In this document: one piece after another, positions 34,092-42,242 of the stretch
Numbering within the stretch: position 1 is the first letter of the stretch
Layout of the letters: every line of letters begins with the position of its first letter
Assembly (NCBI RefSeq): GCF_022180365.1
Contig: NZ_BQKV01000013.1
Location: 1 to 52,757 of the forward strand
Origin: Faecalibacterium gallinarum
GTDB taxonomy: Bacteria > Bacillota > Clostridia > Oscillospirales > Ruminococcaceae
Reading direction: 5' to 3'
Length of the DNA: 52,757 nucleotides
Notes under the pieces: generated by a model
What the model saw: only the letters and a program-made list of their open reading frames with translations
The model's database searches: none
Told to the model about the DNA's origin: nothing
Program-made: the position numbers and the translations under genes

Positions 34092-34172
34092 TTATTTGCG
34101 TTTGTAACCTGTAATCATAACCATGATCATACAGAGGAGCGCACCCCAAGCCCAAAATCGATGCTGTTTCAC
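34092..34172 (-). CDS. 26-residue membrane peptide (DUF6219-like)
   Basis: GTG start at 34172 with GGGAGG eight bases upstream. The product has a basic start (KQHRF), one hydrophobic helix (WAWGALLCMIMVMITGY) and a KRK end. It closely resembles the very small DUF6219 proteins that sit beside DUF6110 and metal ATPases. It lies 18 bases before DUF6110, in operon spacing, and is easily missed by gene finders. The product is probably a single-pass regulatory peptide of the pump; that role is inferred. Confidence 0.68.
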   Translation of the reverse strand: MKQHRFWAWGALLCMIMVMITGYKRK

Positions 34173-34244
34173 TGCAATGCCTCCCATCTCAAGTTTCAGG
34201 CTGTATTTTAATCATTATACAGACAGATGTTGCAATTGTCTTTA

Positions 34245-35162
34245 TTAAAAAAGACTCGGATCGCCGGAATCGGACATTTTTTTGAACTGGCCCGGTGTCA
34301 TACCGCAGTATCTTTTGAATACAACGCTGAACTGACTGGCGCTGTCGTATCCTACAGCTTGCGCGACTGTAAGGATGGGCAAATTTGACTGACGCAAAAG
34401 TTCGCACGCACGATGAATCCGCTGCTGTGTCAGCCAGCGGTGGAGAGGCTGCCCATACATACGGCGAAATCCAGTTTTCAAAGAAGTGGGGGAGAGGGAG
34501 AAACGGTGACATAGAGAAGGAATAGTATGTTTTTCTTCCAAATGGCTTTCCAGATAAGCTCTTACTTGAGAAATTGAGAGGGATGGATAGGCGTTGGATG
34601 ATGTTTCAGAAAGAACTCCGGCAGTGGAAGTGTTCGCACAAAATAAATACAGTAACTCTACCGTTTTAAACACACAGTATCCCTCACGATGATCCGGTGG
34701 CAAACGTCTCAGATCCTCAAATAACGCTTTAGCCCAGGGAATATCTGTGAGAATGGCATAACCATTTTGATTTGTTATTTTTTTGCGTATCGCATGGATG
34801 TCCAGTTTCAGCCCCAAGATCTGGCAGATGGAGGACAGACTGGATTGAGCAGCACTGGGGTTCACGGCTATTAGAACGCCTTGCAGATCCTGACTAATCT
34901 GAATAGAGCACAGTTTGGATTCATCAGAAAGAAGGAATATTCCCTGTGCTTGAAGTATAATGGGACAGGTGCTTGTGGATTCGACAATCAGTTGCCCGCC
35001 TGAGCAAAAGAACGCTTCAAAATGATGTGTGTTGGATAAAACCGAGAGCTTCAAGCGCTTGTCTTGGGAACAACCTTGTAGATGAATCTGGCAAATTTTT
35101 ACGCCGGGCAGACTGGAATTCCATGAAATATGTTTTTGATTGGATAAGTACTCGTACAACAT
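34245..35162 (-). CDS. AraC-family regulator next to the metal ATPase
   Basis: 305 residues from ATG 35162, which has GGGAG seven bases upstream; the frame opens 13 codons earlier. The N-terminal effector region is of the PchR-like type by length and pattern, and the C-terminal AraC HTH pair is IPSLCHRFSLSPTSLKTGFR and ILTVAQAVGYDSASQFSVVF. PchR-like regulators often sense iron chelates or haem. It is directly upstream of DUF6219, DUF6110 and the ATPase and probably controls them; the ligand is unknown. Confidence 0.87.
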   Translation of the reverse strand: MLYEYLSNQKHISWNSSLPGVKICQIHLQGCSQDKRLKLSVLSNTHHFEAFFCSGGQLIVESTSTCPIILQAQGIFLLSDESKLCSIQISQDLQGVLIAVNPSAAQSSLSSICQILGLKLDIHAIRKKITNQNGYAILTDIPWAKALFEDLRRLPPDHREGYCVFKTVELLYLFCANTSTAGVLSETSSNAYPSLSISQVRAYLESHLEEKHTIPSLCHRFSLSPTSLKTGFRRMYGQPLHRWLTQQRIHRACELLRQSNLPILTVAQAVGYDSASQFSVVFKRYCGMTPGQFKKMSDSGDPSLF

Positions 35163-35245
35163 ATCTGCTCTCCCATAGGATAAATAGGACAGAACAAACA
35201 AGATGTGTTTTAAAAACTGTTCTAACGAGAATCAATACAACATAA

Positions 35246-35291
35246 AGCGAACCGGCGGAAAATGGGAGGAATTCAACCGGTTCGCTTTTTT
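35246..35291. terminator. hairpin between flavodoxin and AraC genes
   Basis: AGCGAACCGG pairs perfectly with CCGGTTCGCT; TTTTTT follows on the + side and TTTATG on the minus side. It probably ends the flavodoxin transcript. Confidence 0.65.
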
Positions 35292-35345
35292 GAAGAGTGC
35301 TTGAAATAGGGGAGGAAAACACTCTTACCAGTGTATTTGGGATGT

Positions 35346-35768
35346 TTATGTCAGAGATGCGCCCAATGCGCGGCAGGCCGACAGGATATCGTCATCCGGA
35401 GATTCGTTGCAAATTACGCTATCGCAAATAAGATTGGCTCCGTCATCCTGACAGCGGCTCTCCCAGCTGCGCATCCATTCACCATCGCCCCAACCGTAAG
35501 AGCCGAACAAGGCGATGTTCTTTCCGCTCAGCCTTCCTTCGCAGGCACTGAACATGGGCTCGAACTCGCACTCTTCCAGCTGCTCTGCTCCCATAGCGGG
35601 GCAGCCAAATGCGATAGCATCATATTCGTTTACCTGTTCTGGAGAAAATGCGGCGGCCGTAACTAGGGATACTTCTGCACCCTTCTCTTTGGCACCCTCA
35701 GCAACGGCCGAAGCCATAGCTTCGGTATTGCCAGTGCTGCTCCAGTAAACAACTGCAACTTTACGCAT
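35346..35768 (-). CDS. short-chain flavodoxin
   Basis: 140 residues from ATG 35768, the usual flavodoxin size. The FMN phosphate loop is YWSSTGNTEAMA, and the ring-binding loop is GSYGWGDGEWM. It replaces ferredoxin as a low-potential electron carrier, classically when iron is scarce. It is a single gene whose promoter (35936-35964) matches the sigma-70 consensus exactly and adjoins a 40-bp palindrome containing GTTAG...CTAAC arms, so strong, tightly repressed expression is expected. Confidence 0.92.
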   Translation of the reverse strand: MRKVAVVYWSSTGNTEAMASAVAEGAKEKGAEVSLVTAAAFSPEQVNEYDAIAFGCPAMGAEQLEECEFEPMFSACEGRLSGKNIALFGSYGWGDGEWMRSWESRCQDDGANLICDSVICNESPDDDILSACRALGASLT

Positions 35769-35895
35769 AGAACATAACAACCTTTCTTTTTTTGTTTTTA
35801 GAGTTTGAACCATCAAGCTGTGATGAATCCTCGACGGTTTTCCCTCGCTACTACGGCTAATCACAGCGCAGAAAAGCATCTGCCGATTGCTGTCT

Positions 35896-35964
35896 AATCG
35901 CATCGGTTAGTTATGCATAACTAACCGATGCGATTATTATATAGTTGGAATTAGAAATTGTCAA
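35896..35964 (-). promoter_or_regulatory. consensus promoter plus 40-bp perfect palindrome (flavodoxin)
   Basis: On the minus strand TTGACA (35964-35959), 17 bases, TATAAT (35941-35936), both perfect. A perfect palindrome of 40 bp (35896-35935) starts at the next base; its core is GTTAGTTATGCATAACTAAC. The arms match the GTTAG/CTAAC operator but are 10 rather than 6 bases apart. Confidence 0.85.
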
Positions 35965-36093
35965 GAGGAAAACATCTGAAGAGTTTGTTTCTTTAAGGCA
36001 TCTCTAACACAGCAGGAGAGATGGAGAGCTATGGATGTTTACTATGTTGTCTTGGAGGGCTGTTATTCAGGGTGAAAATGAATTGAAAAAGAC

Positions 36094-36122
36094 TTGACCG
36101 GTTAACTAGTACTAACTATAAT
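36094..36122 (+). promoter_or_regulatory. promoter with operator in the spacer (methyltransferase gene)
   Basis: TTGACC (36094-36099), 17 bases, TATAAT (36117-36122). GTTAA-CTAGTA-CTAAC (one mismatch to GTTAG-N6-CTAAC) fills 36101-36116, exactly between the two hexamers, where a repressor would block polymerase. Confidence 0.78.
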
Positions 36123-36157
36123 CGTATATAGAGTACCACGATTTTTAAGGAGGGAGT

Positions 36158-37015
36158 ATGGAAAAATACAAAATTGAGAAGAATTCTGTTCAGGAAACGC
36201 TCATTATCCCGCTGTATGGCCGACGGCTCTGCTCGCAACGATTTCCCGAACTTTATCAGGATACAACGGCGGCAATGCTGATAGAGGAAGTAGAGTGTGA
36301 CTTTTCACGGTTGGAACGGCACTCAAACAGCCTGATGCATACCTTCGGTGCTCTGGAGGTTGCTATGCGCCAGAATGACCTCGCCTGGGAGGTGCGAAAC
36401 TATCTTAAAGTCCATCCCAAAGCTGCAGTCATCAATCTGGGATGCGGTTTGGACAATACCGGGCGAATCTGTGACAATGGCCATTGCAGCATCTGGAACA
36501 TCGATCTGCCGGAAGTCATTGAGATTCGGGATCGCCTGCTTCCTGCCGGAGAAAGAGAAAAAAACCTGGCCTTTGATTTGAAAAATCCGAGCTGGATGGA
36601 AGCCGTCTGCACCGACCCTGCGGAGGGGGCAGTACTATTTGCCTCCGGAGTTTTTTACTATTTTACAACAGAAGCAGTTAAATCTTTGACCATAGATATC
36701 GCAAAACGATTCCCTGGAGGGCGACTTGTTTTTGATGCAGCCGGACAAGCAGCAGTTCGACTGATGCTGAAAACTTGGGTGAAGCAGGCGGGTATTCGAG
36801 ATGTGGGCGCCTATTTTTCCGTAAAGAACGCCAAACAGGAGTTGGAACCTTGGTCGCAGCTTTTTTTGGTTTCCAGTCGGGGCTATATGCTGGGCTATCA
36901 ATCGCTTCATGCTCCAGCGGTTCGGCCTATCCACCGACTGCTGGCAAAGATGGCCGATGAACTCATGCACCTACAGATCGTCCGGATAGACTTTGCAGAA
37001 TACATTTACGATTAG
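36158..37015 (+). CDS. leucine-carboxyl-methyltransferase-like SAM methyltransferase 1
   Basis: 285 residues, AAGGAGGGAGT before the ATG. The SAM site VINLGCGLDNTGRICDNGH followed by WNIDLPEVIEIRDRLLP is the signature of the LCM/PPM1/Tcmp family, which methylates carboxyl or hydroxyl groups of small molecules or peptides. Its substrate is unknown. A paralogue with the same motif lies at 38496 beyond an alpha/beta hydrolase. Preceded by the shared operator. Confidence 0.87.
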   Translation: MEKYKIEKNSVQETLIIPLYGRRLCSQRFPELYQDTTAAMLIEEVECDFSRLERHSNSLMHTFGALEVAMRQNDLAWEVRNYLKVHPKAAVINLGCGLDNTGRICDNGHCSIWNIDLPEVIEIRDRLLPAGEREKNLAFDLKNPSWMEAVCTDPAEGAVLFASGVFYYFTTEAVKSLTIDIAKRFPGGRLVFDAAGQAAVRLMLKTWVKQAGIRDVGAYFSVKNAKQELEPWSQLFLVSSRGYMLGYQSLHAPAVRPIHRLLAKMADELMHLQIVRIDFAEYIYD

Positions 37016-37028
37016 ATTGGAGTAGGTT

Positions 37029-37354
37029 ATGCTGATTGAACTATGGCAAGGACTGCTGATTCCTTTTGCGGGGACGACATTGGGTGCGTTCTGCGCTTTT
37101 TTATAAAAGATAATTTAAAGTGGGCTGGTATAGCGTGTACTTATCGGCTTTGCGAGGTGATAGCAGAGGCTTCCATCTGGAGTCTGCTGCCTGCAATGGA
37201 ACAAACATCTGACATGGAAAGATGGTCTTTTGTACCTGCAGTTGTTGAGTTCTGGCTCGGCATGGTATTCCTGCTGGGGTTAGAACGGTTAATACCGCAT
37301 CTGCATCGCGGAGGCTTAGTGGTTGAGAAAATCAAAAGCTGTCTGGGAAATTAA
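37029..37354 (+). pseudogene. decayed ZIP-family metal transporter gene
   Basis: ATG 37029 starts MLIELWQGLLIPFAGTTLGA, typical of ZIP transporters, then stops at TAA after GCTTTTTTA. Shifting by one base after a run of six T restores IKDNLKWAG, then EASIWSLLPAMEQ and FLLGLERLIPHLH, the ZIP blocks, up to a stop at 37354. The second half of a normal ~260-residue protein is missing and the middle is poorly conserved. So it carries a frameshift and a truncation. Intact relatives import or export zinc or iron. Confidence 0.75.
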
Positions 37355-37517
37355 CACCAACTGTGGCGCTGGGAGCTTAAATGAACATCGGCAAAGGGGG
37401 AGAAAATGGATTTAAAATACTTGCCACAGATAGGGGGTAAGCAAACGTTTTTACGATTCTAAATGAAATCAAACTATTTCGGATCTCTGTTCGTCCGGAT
37501 CTGAAAGGAGTATTTTT

Positions 37518-38384
37518 ATGACACTTGCAGAATTTCGCCAGGTTTATCCTGAGGATGCTTTTATAGTCAGTAGTGGAAAAACATTTCTCTATCGTTACTA
37601 TAAAAATCCTGAAGCCAGAGCAACTCTGGTGCTGCTTACTGGCGGTATTGGCTTATCGGATCTGTTTTACCGGCACTTTGACCGATTTTCCAGAGACTTT
37701 TCGGTTTTGACCTTTGATTATCAAATTCCCTTTGCGGACAATGGCGAGTTTGCTGATGCTGTAGTGGAACTGCTACACAGTCTGAGGGAAAAAGTTTGGT
37801 TGGTGGGACAGTCCTTGGGCGGCGTTGTAGCTCAAATTATTGCTCAGCGTCACCCGGATGTAGTAGAGGGTTTGGTTCTCTCGAATACCTGTTCACTATC
37901 CGGCAGCATGAGCGAGGCCGGGTATCGGGACCTGATGAGAATACTTGAGGGCCAACAGAAGTTCAGAAAGTGGCTGTCTATCCTGCCTTTTTCCGTCATT
38001 AAACAGATTATGAAGTGGATGGTGCTGAAAAACACAACGGAAGACTTTACGCCAGAGGAAAAGGCAGGAATAAAGGAAATGTGCGATTCCATGCTGGAGC
38101 TGCTCACTAAACCTTATGAGGCGCATATGATCGACTTTCTGATAGACGCGAAGCACTACCTTGATTTGACCCGGGATGATTTCGCTACATGGGAAGGTAG
38201 GGTGCTGTTGATTCTGTCAAGAGACGATACAACATTCACCCCTGCCTGTAAGTATGACCTAATTAACCTGATGCCCAACCCCACAGTAGTTGAAAGGCTG
38301 ACCGGTGGACATTTGGCTCTGATGGTGCGGTTGGAGGACTATATAGACTTGGTGACCGAATTTATCAAAACTCGCTCTGATTAA
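37518..38384 (+). CDS. alpha/beta hydrolase
   Basis: 288 residues, GAAAGGAG before the ATG. The nucleophile elbow is VGQSLGG, the fold begins TLVLLTGGIGLSDLFYRHFD, and the catalytic His region is ERLTGGHLALM near the C-terminus, with an Asp in LSRDDTTF. No signal peptide. Substrate unknown. It lies between two LCM-type methyltransferases, which suggests that it hydrolyses or forms an ester handled by them; this is inference from position only. Confidence 0.85.
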   Translation: MTLAEFRQVYPEDAFIVSSGKTFLYRYYKNPEARATLVLLTGGIGLSDLFYRHFDRFSRDFSVLTFDYQIPFADNGEFADAVVELLHSLREKVWLVGQSLGGVVAQIIAQRHPDVVEGLVLSNTCSLSGSMSEAGYRDLMRILEGQQKFRKWLSILPFSVIKQIMKWMVLKNTTEDFTPEEKAGIKEMCDSMLELLTKPYEAHMIDFLIDAKHYLDLTRDDFATWEGRVLLILSRDDTTFTPACKYDLINLMPNPTVVERLTGGHLALMVRLEDYIDLVTEFIKTRSD

Positions 38385-38495
38385 CACCCCAACGAAAGAT
38401 TCAAACAGGAAGTTTTTAATTCTGTCCATGGAATTTTCTTGTGCTGCATTATATATGCTGTCAGGAAGAATCCCTAAAAAGAAGGAGGAGTCGCT

Positions 38496-39302
38496 ATGCC
38501 CAAATTAGGTGTTGTGGAAGATACGCTATTTATCCCCATGTTGGGCAGGCTCTACGCCAGTGAGCATTGCCCGCAAATCTTATATGATAAAAAGGCTCTT
38601 GAGCTGAAGGAAAAGCTGCCGTCCAATGTGCTGCAACAGGAGAGTCAGAGCCAGTATACCTTGATCGCCTCCGCTGTTCGATCTGCCAATATGGATCGGT
38701 TCATCCAGGCGTTTCTGGCGCGCAAACCAAATGGTGTGATTGTCCAAATTGGATGCGGTTTGGAAACAACCTATAATCGTTGCGATAATGGACGAACACT
38801 CTGGTATGCTGTGGATCTGCCACAAGTGATGGAATATCGTCGAAAACTGCTGCCAAAGGCAGAAAGAGAAGTCTATCTTGTTGGTGATGCCTTTGCTGAG
38901 AATTGGATCAGGAGAGTCCGAGCCGATGTGCCAGATGCCCCCCTCTTGATCATTGCGGGCGGTCTATTTCACTATTTCCAAGATACTAAAGTCCTGGGAA
39001 TGTTCCGAATGCTCTGCCAGTTTGGAGATATAGAGATTGTTTTTGACACGGTGAGCAAAAGCGGCATGACCATGATGAGGAAGAAGTATATGAAGCAGAT
39101 GGGGCATGCGGATGCTGAGATGTTCTTCTATGTGAATTCAGCGGTGGAGCTGGCCGAAAAAATCGGCGGCGGGGTCGAGGTTCTTGCTGAGGAAGCCTAC
39201 TATCGCCATACCCCCAGAAACGGCCTACAATTTTCCACAAGGATCAGTATGTTGTTTTCAGACCGTTTGCGGATGGTAAAAATGATCCATCTGAAGTTGT
39301 AA
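38496..39302 (+). CDS. leucine-carboxyl-methyltransferase-like SAM methyltransferase 2
   Basis: 268 residues, AGAAGGAGGAG before the ATG. The SAM motif VIVQIGCGLETTYNRCDNG and the block YAVDLPQVMEYRRKLLP parallel the enzyme at 36158, with which it shares the whole layout, including the start VEDTLFIPMLGRLYASEHCP versus VQETLIIPLYGRRLCSQRFP. It is a divergent paralogue rather than a recent copy. No operator is seen directly upstream. Substrate unknown. Confidence 0.86.
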   Translation: MPKLGVVEDTLFIPMLGRLYASEHCPQILYDKKALELKEKLPSNVLQQESQSQYTLIASAVRSANMDRFIQAFLARKPNGVIVQIGCGLETTYNRCDNGRTLWYAVDLPQVMEYRRKLLPKAEREVYLVGDAFAENWIRRVRADVPDAPLLIIAGGLFHYFQDTKVLGMFRMLCQFGDIEIVFDTVSKSGMTMMRKKYMKQMGHADAEMFFYVNSAVELAEKIGGGVEVLAEEAYYRHTPRNGLQFSTRISMLFSDRLRMVKMIHLKL

Positions 39303-39348
39303 GAATAAAAAGGGCAGGGGGATCCATAGGCAACTACAAAAATTTCTC

Positions 39349-39402
39349 TTGACGACAGGTTGTGAGTCCTGTATAATCATCACAAGGTTAGTTATAACTA
39401 AC
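39349..39402 (+). promoter_or_regulatory. promoter with perfect 16-bp palindrome (peroxiredoxin)
   Basis: TTGACG (39349-39354), 17 bases, TATAAT (39372-39377). GTTAGTTATAACTAAC (39387-39402) is a perfect palindrome over the transcription start and the cleanest copy of the shared operator. Confidence 0.85.
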
Positions 39403-39431
39403 GAACAAAATAATAAATGGAGGCAAGCCTT

Positions 39432-39995
39432 ATGTCCCTGATTCAGAAAGAAATTGCTGATTTTACCGTTCAGTGCTATCAGAACAACACCTTCCGTGCC
39501 GTTAGCAAATCGGATGTTCTGGGCAAGTGGGGCGTATTTTTCTTCTACCCTGCCGACTTTACCTTTGTCTGCCCCACAGAGCTGGAGGATCTGGCCAACC
39601 TCTACGAGAAATTCCAGGCGGTGGGCTGCGAGATTTATGCAGTCTCTTGCGACACCCACTTTGTCCACAAAGCTTGGCATGACGCCTCTGAGCGTATTCA
39701 GAAGATCCGGTATCCCATGCTGGCTGATCCTACCCATTGCCTATCCAAGGATTTTGAGGTCTACATCGAAGCCGATGGTTTGGCGGAGCGTGGCAGCTTT
39801 ATCGTGAACCCGGAGGGGAAGATTGTGGCCTACGAGGTCAACGCCGGCAACGTGGGCCGTAATGCCGACGAGCTGCTGCGGAAGGTTCAGGCCTGCCAGT
39901 TTGTGGCGGAGCATGGGGACGAGGTTTGCCCCGCCAAGTGGCAGCCCGGCGCCGAGACCCTGAAGCCCAGCCTGGATCTGGTGGGGCAGCTGTAA
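39432..39995 (+). CDS. ahpC: peroxiredoxin (AhpC type)
   Basis: 187 residues from ATG 39432, preceded by GGAGG; an in-frame ATG at 39417 overlaps the site. The peroxidatic Cys47 is in DFTFVCPTE and the resolving cysteine is Cys166 in EVCPAKW, so it is a typical 2-Cys enzyme reducing hydrogen and organic peroxides. The reductase gene follows after 3 bases. Expression should respond to the operator at 39387. Confidence 0.95.
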   Translation: MSLIQKEIADFTVQCYQNNTFRAVSKSDVLGKWGVFFFYPADFTFVCPTELEDLANLYEKFQAVGCEIYAVSCDTHFVHKAWHDASERIQKIRYPMLADPTHCLSKDFEVYIEADGLAERGSFIVNPEGKIVAYEVNAGNVGRNADELLRKVQACQFVAEHGDEVCPAKWQPGAETLKPSLDLVGQL

Positions 39996-39998
39996 GCT

Positions 39999-41621
39999 AT
40001 GGAACAGATGGAACATCTCTATGATGTGGTGGTCATCGGCGGAGGCCCGGCGGGACTGACTGCCGCCCTCTACCTGGCCCGTGCCCGTTATCGTGTGGTG
40101 GTGGTGGAACAGGAACGCTTCGGCGGACAGATCACCATTACCTCGGAGGTGGTCAACTACCCCGGCGTGGAGCGCACCAGCGGTGCTGAACTGACCGAGA
40201 CCATGCGCAGACAGGCGGAAGGCTTCGGCGCGGAATTCCTGCTGGCAGAGGTCACCGGCCTGGAACTGGAGGGCGATGTGAAAACCGTCCGCACCAGCCG
40301 TGGGGCGCTGAGCTGCTTCGGCGTGTTGCTGGCCACCGGCGCCCATCCCCGCATGGTGGGATTCCGGGGTGAGGAGCAGTTCCGGGGCCGGGGCGTGGCC
40401 TACTGCGCCACCTGCGACGGAGAGTTTTTCACTGGAAAGGATGTCTTTGTGGTGGGCGGCGGCTTTGCCGCAGCGGAGGAGAGCGTGTTTCTCACCAAGT
40501 ACGCCCGGCATGTGACCATCCTCATCCGGGGAGATGACTTCAGCTGCGCCCAGGCCACGGCGGACGCTGCCCGGAACCATGAGAAGATCACCATTCTCAC
40601 CAATACGGTGGTGGAGGAAGTTTCCGGAGATACTGCGCTGCGCAGCATCCGGATGCGCAACACCAAGACCGGGCAGGAGACGGAGCATCAGGCGGCGGAC
40701 GGGGAAACCTTCGGTGTGTTCGTGTTTGCTGGGTATGAGCCGGCCACCGAACTGGTCCGTGGTCTGGCTGAACTGGACGGACAGGGATATATCCTTACCG
40801 ACCGCAGCCAGAAGACCACATTGGATGGTCTGTATGCCGCTGGTGATGTGTGTGTCAAGCCTCTGCGCCAGGTGGTTACTGCTGTGGGCGACGGCGCTCT
40901 GGCTGCCACCGAGTTGGAGCGGCTGTGCGCTGCCATGCAGCAGAAAACCGGTTTGCGGCCCCAGGCTCCCAAGAGCCGGACACCGGAACCGGAGGCCCAG
41001 GCACAGACGAAAGACGGTCTGTTTACTGGGGAGATGCTCTCCCAGCTCCACACGGTATTCGATCGGATGGTTTCCTCCCTGATTCTGCGGCTCTGCTTGG
41101 ACGAAACACCTGTCTCCGCCGAGCTGGAGCACTATATGCAGGAGCTGGCTGCCCAGAGCGACAAGCTGTCGGTGGAGCAGGGCGATCCGTCCAAGGTCGA
41201 GCATCTTCCCTGTGTCCTGATCTGTCGCTCCGACGGCAGCTGGACAGGCCTGGCCTTTCACGGCGTGCCCGGAGGCCATGAGTTTACCTCCTTTGTCCTG
41301 GGGCTCTACAATGCGGCCGGACCGGGCCAGGCTCTGGATGAGGAGACTGAGGCGGCCATCCGGGCCATCCGGAAACCGGTGGAACTTCAGGTGCTGGTGT
41401 CCCTCTCCTGTACCATGTGCCCGGAGCTGGTGACGGCGGCGCAGCGTTTGGCTGCGGCTCATCCTGATATTTCCGCTCAAGTATATGATTTGAACCACTT
41501 TCCCGATTTGAGGGAGCGATATCAAGTGATGAGCGTGCCCTGCCTGGTGGTTAACAGTGGGGAAAAGATCTCCTTCGGAAAGAAGAATATCCGGCAGCTG
41601 CTGGAGCTGCTGATGCCATAG
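39999..41621 (+). CDS. peroxiredoxin reductase with AhpF domains in swapped order
   Basis: 540 residues. Residues 1-~310 are a thioredoxin-reductase module: FAD motif GGGPAGL (14-20), redox CATC (136-139), NADPH motif VGGGFAAAEES. After a Pro/Gln linker (~320-338), residues ~340-540 match the N-terminal double-thioredoxin domain of AhpF: GGHEFTSFVLGLYNAAG (425-441), and CTMC (471-474) in VSLSCTMCPE. In AhpF this domain comes first; here it is at the C-terminus. Start follows the peroxiredoxin by 3 bases, so this is surely its reductase. Confidence 0.92.
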   Translation: MEQMEHLYDVVVIGGGPAGLTAALYLARARYRVVVVEQERFGGQITITSEVVNYPGVERTSGAELTETMRRQAEGFGAEFLLAEVTGLELEGDVKTVRTSRGALSCFGVLLATGAHPRMVGFRGEEQFRGRGVAYCATCDGEFFTGKDVFVVGGGFAAAEESVFLTKYARHVTILIRGDDFSCAQATADAARNHEKITILTNTVVEEVSGDTALRSIRMRNTKTGQETEHQAADGETFGVFVFAGYEPATELVRGLAELDGQGYILTDRSQKTTLDGLYAAGDVCVKPLRQVVTAVGDGALAATELERLCAAMQQKTGLRPQAPKSRTPEPEAQAQTKDGLFTGEMLSQLHTVFDRMVSSLILRLCLDETPVSAELEHYMQELAAQSDKLSVEQGDPSKVEHLPCVLICRSDGSWTGLAFHGVPGGHEFTSFVLGLYNAAGPGQALDEETEAAIRAIRKPVELQVLVSLSCTMCPELVTAAQRLAAAHPDISAQVYDLNHFPDLRERYQVMSVPCLVVNSGEKISFGKKNIRQLLELLMP

Positions 41622-41625
41622 GCAC

Positions 41626-41659
41626 AAAACGCGTCGCACGATTTGTGCGGCGCGTTTTT
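41626..41659 (+). terminator. terminator of the peroxiredoxin operon
   Basis: AAAACGCG and CGCAC pair with GTGCG and CGCGTTTTT, five bases after the stop. Confidence 0.88.
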
Positions 41660-41688
41660 GCAATCGATTTAGAAATTAGAAAAATGAT

Positions 41689-41898
41689 TTAGTAGTATTC
41701 AGAATTAAAGCAAATTTTTACAAGAACGAGACCGCCCTGAACAATCGGATGCCGTCCAAAAAGCAAAAAGTATTTTGAATAGTATTCGGTAATTCGCCCA
41801 GGCATCTGACTTGAAGTTGTGCAAAAAACCTTTGCCTCAGACCAAAGATTGTTAATCGGATTGAAGTTAGGATAATACCATAGAAGGCCGCACCCCAA
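41689..41898 (-). pseudogene. IS630-type transposase remnant
   Basis: The minus strand encodes YYPNFNPINNLWSEAKVF (about 41877-41824), matching the conserved C-terminal block of IS630/Tc1-type DDE transposases (pattern PxSPDxNPIENxWxxLK). The third catalytic residue (Glu of NPIE) is Asn here. No other transposase motif or clear inverted repeats are visible, so it is a relic. Confidence 0.55.
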
Positions 41899-41907
41899 GG
41901 CAGGAGC

Positions 41908-42179
41908 TCATTCCATCCAGTGAATCCAATCGGCGGCAAACAGGTTCTCTTTTAGGCACACAAAGTAGAAGGCTCCGCTCATAGGCGTTTCCGCCAGATC
42001 AAACCGGGCCAGCACCCCGGAATCCAATTCTTTGGATACTGCTGCCTCGTATAGAAACGAGATCCCCAGACCATCCGCGACCAGAGATCAATGATCTGAG
42101 CACACCGCAGCATGTTCTCCGGGAGAATGTTCGGCGAATGGACGGATTTGTACCCACGGTGGAGCCCGCGGAAACAGAT
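41908..42179 (-). pseudogene. LysR-family regulator remnant
   Basis: The minus strand reads HSPNILPENMLRCAQIIDL, then after a one-base shift near 42090, VADGLGISFLYEAAVSKELD, to a TGA at 41910. This is the last third of a LysR effector domain. The HTH and the rest are gone. It is divergent from the flavoprotein at 42243, which a LysR protein may once have controlled. Confidence 0.7.
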
Positions 42180-42242
42180 CATAGAATGGTTTCGTGCTGT
42201 TGGTTTGTTCTTGACGGTAACATGGAAAGGAAGCATATGACT

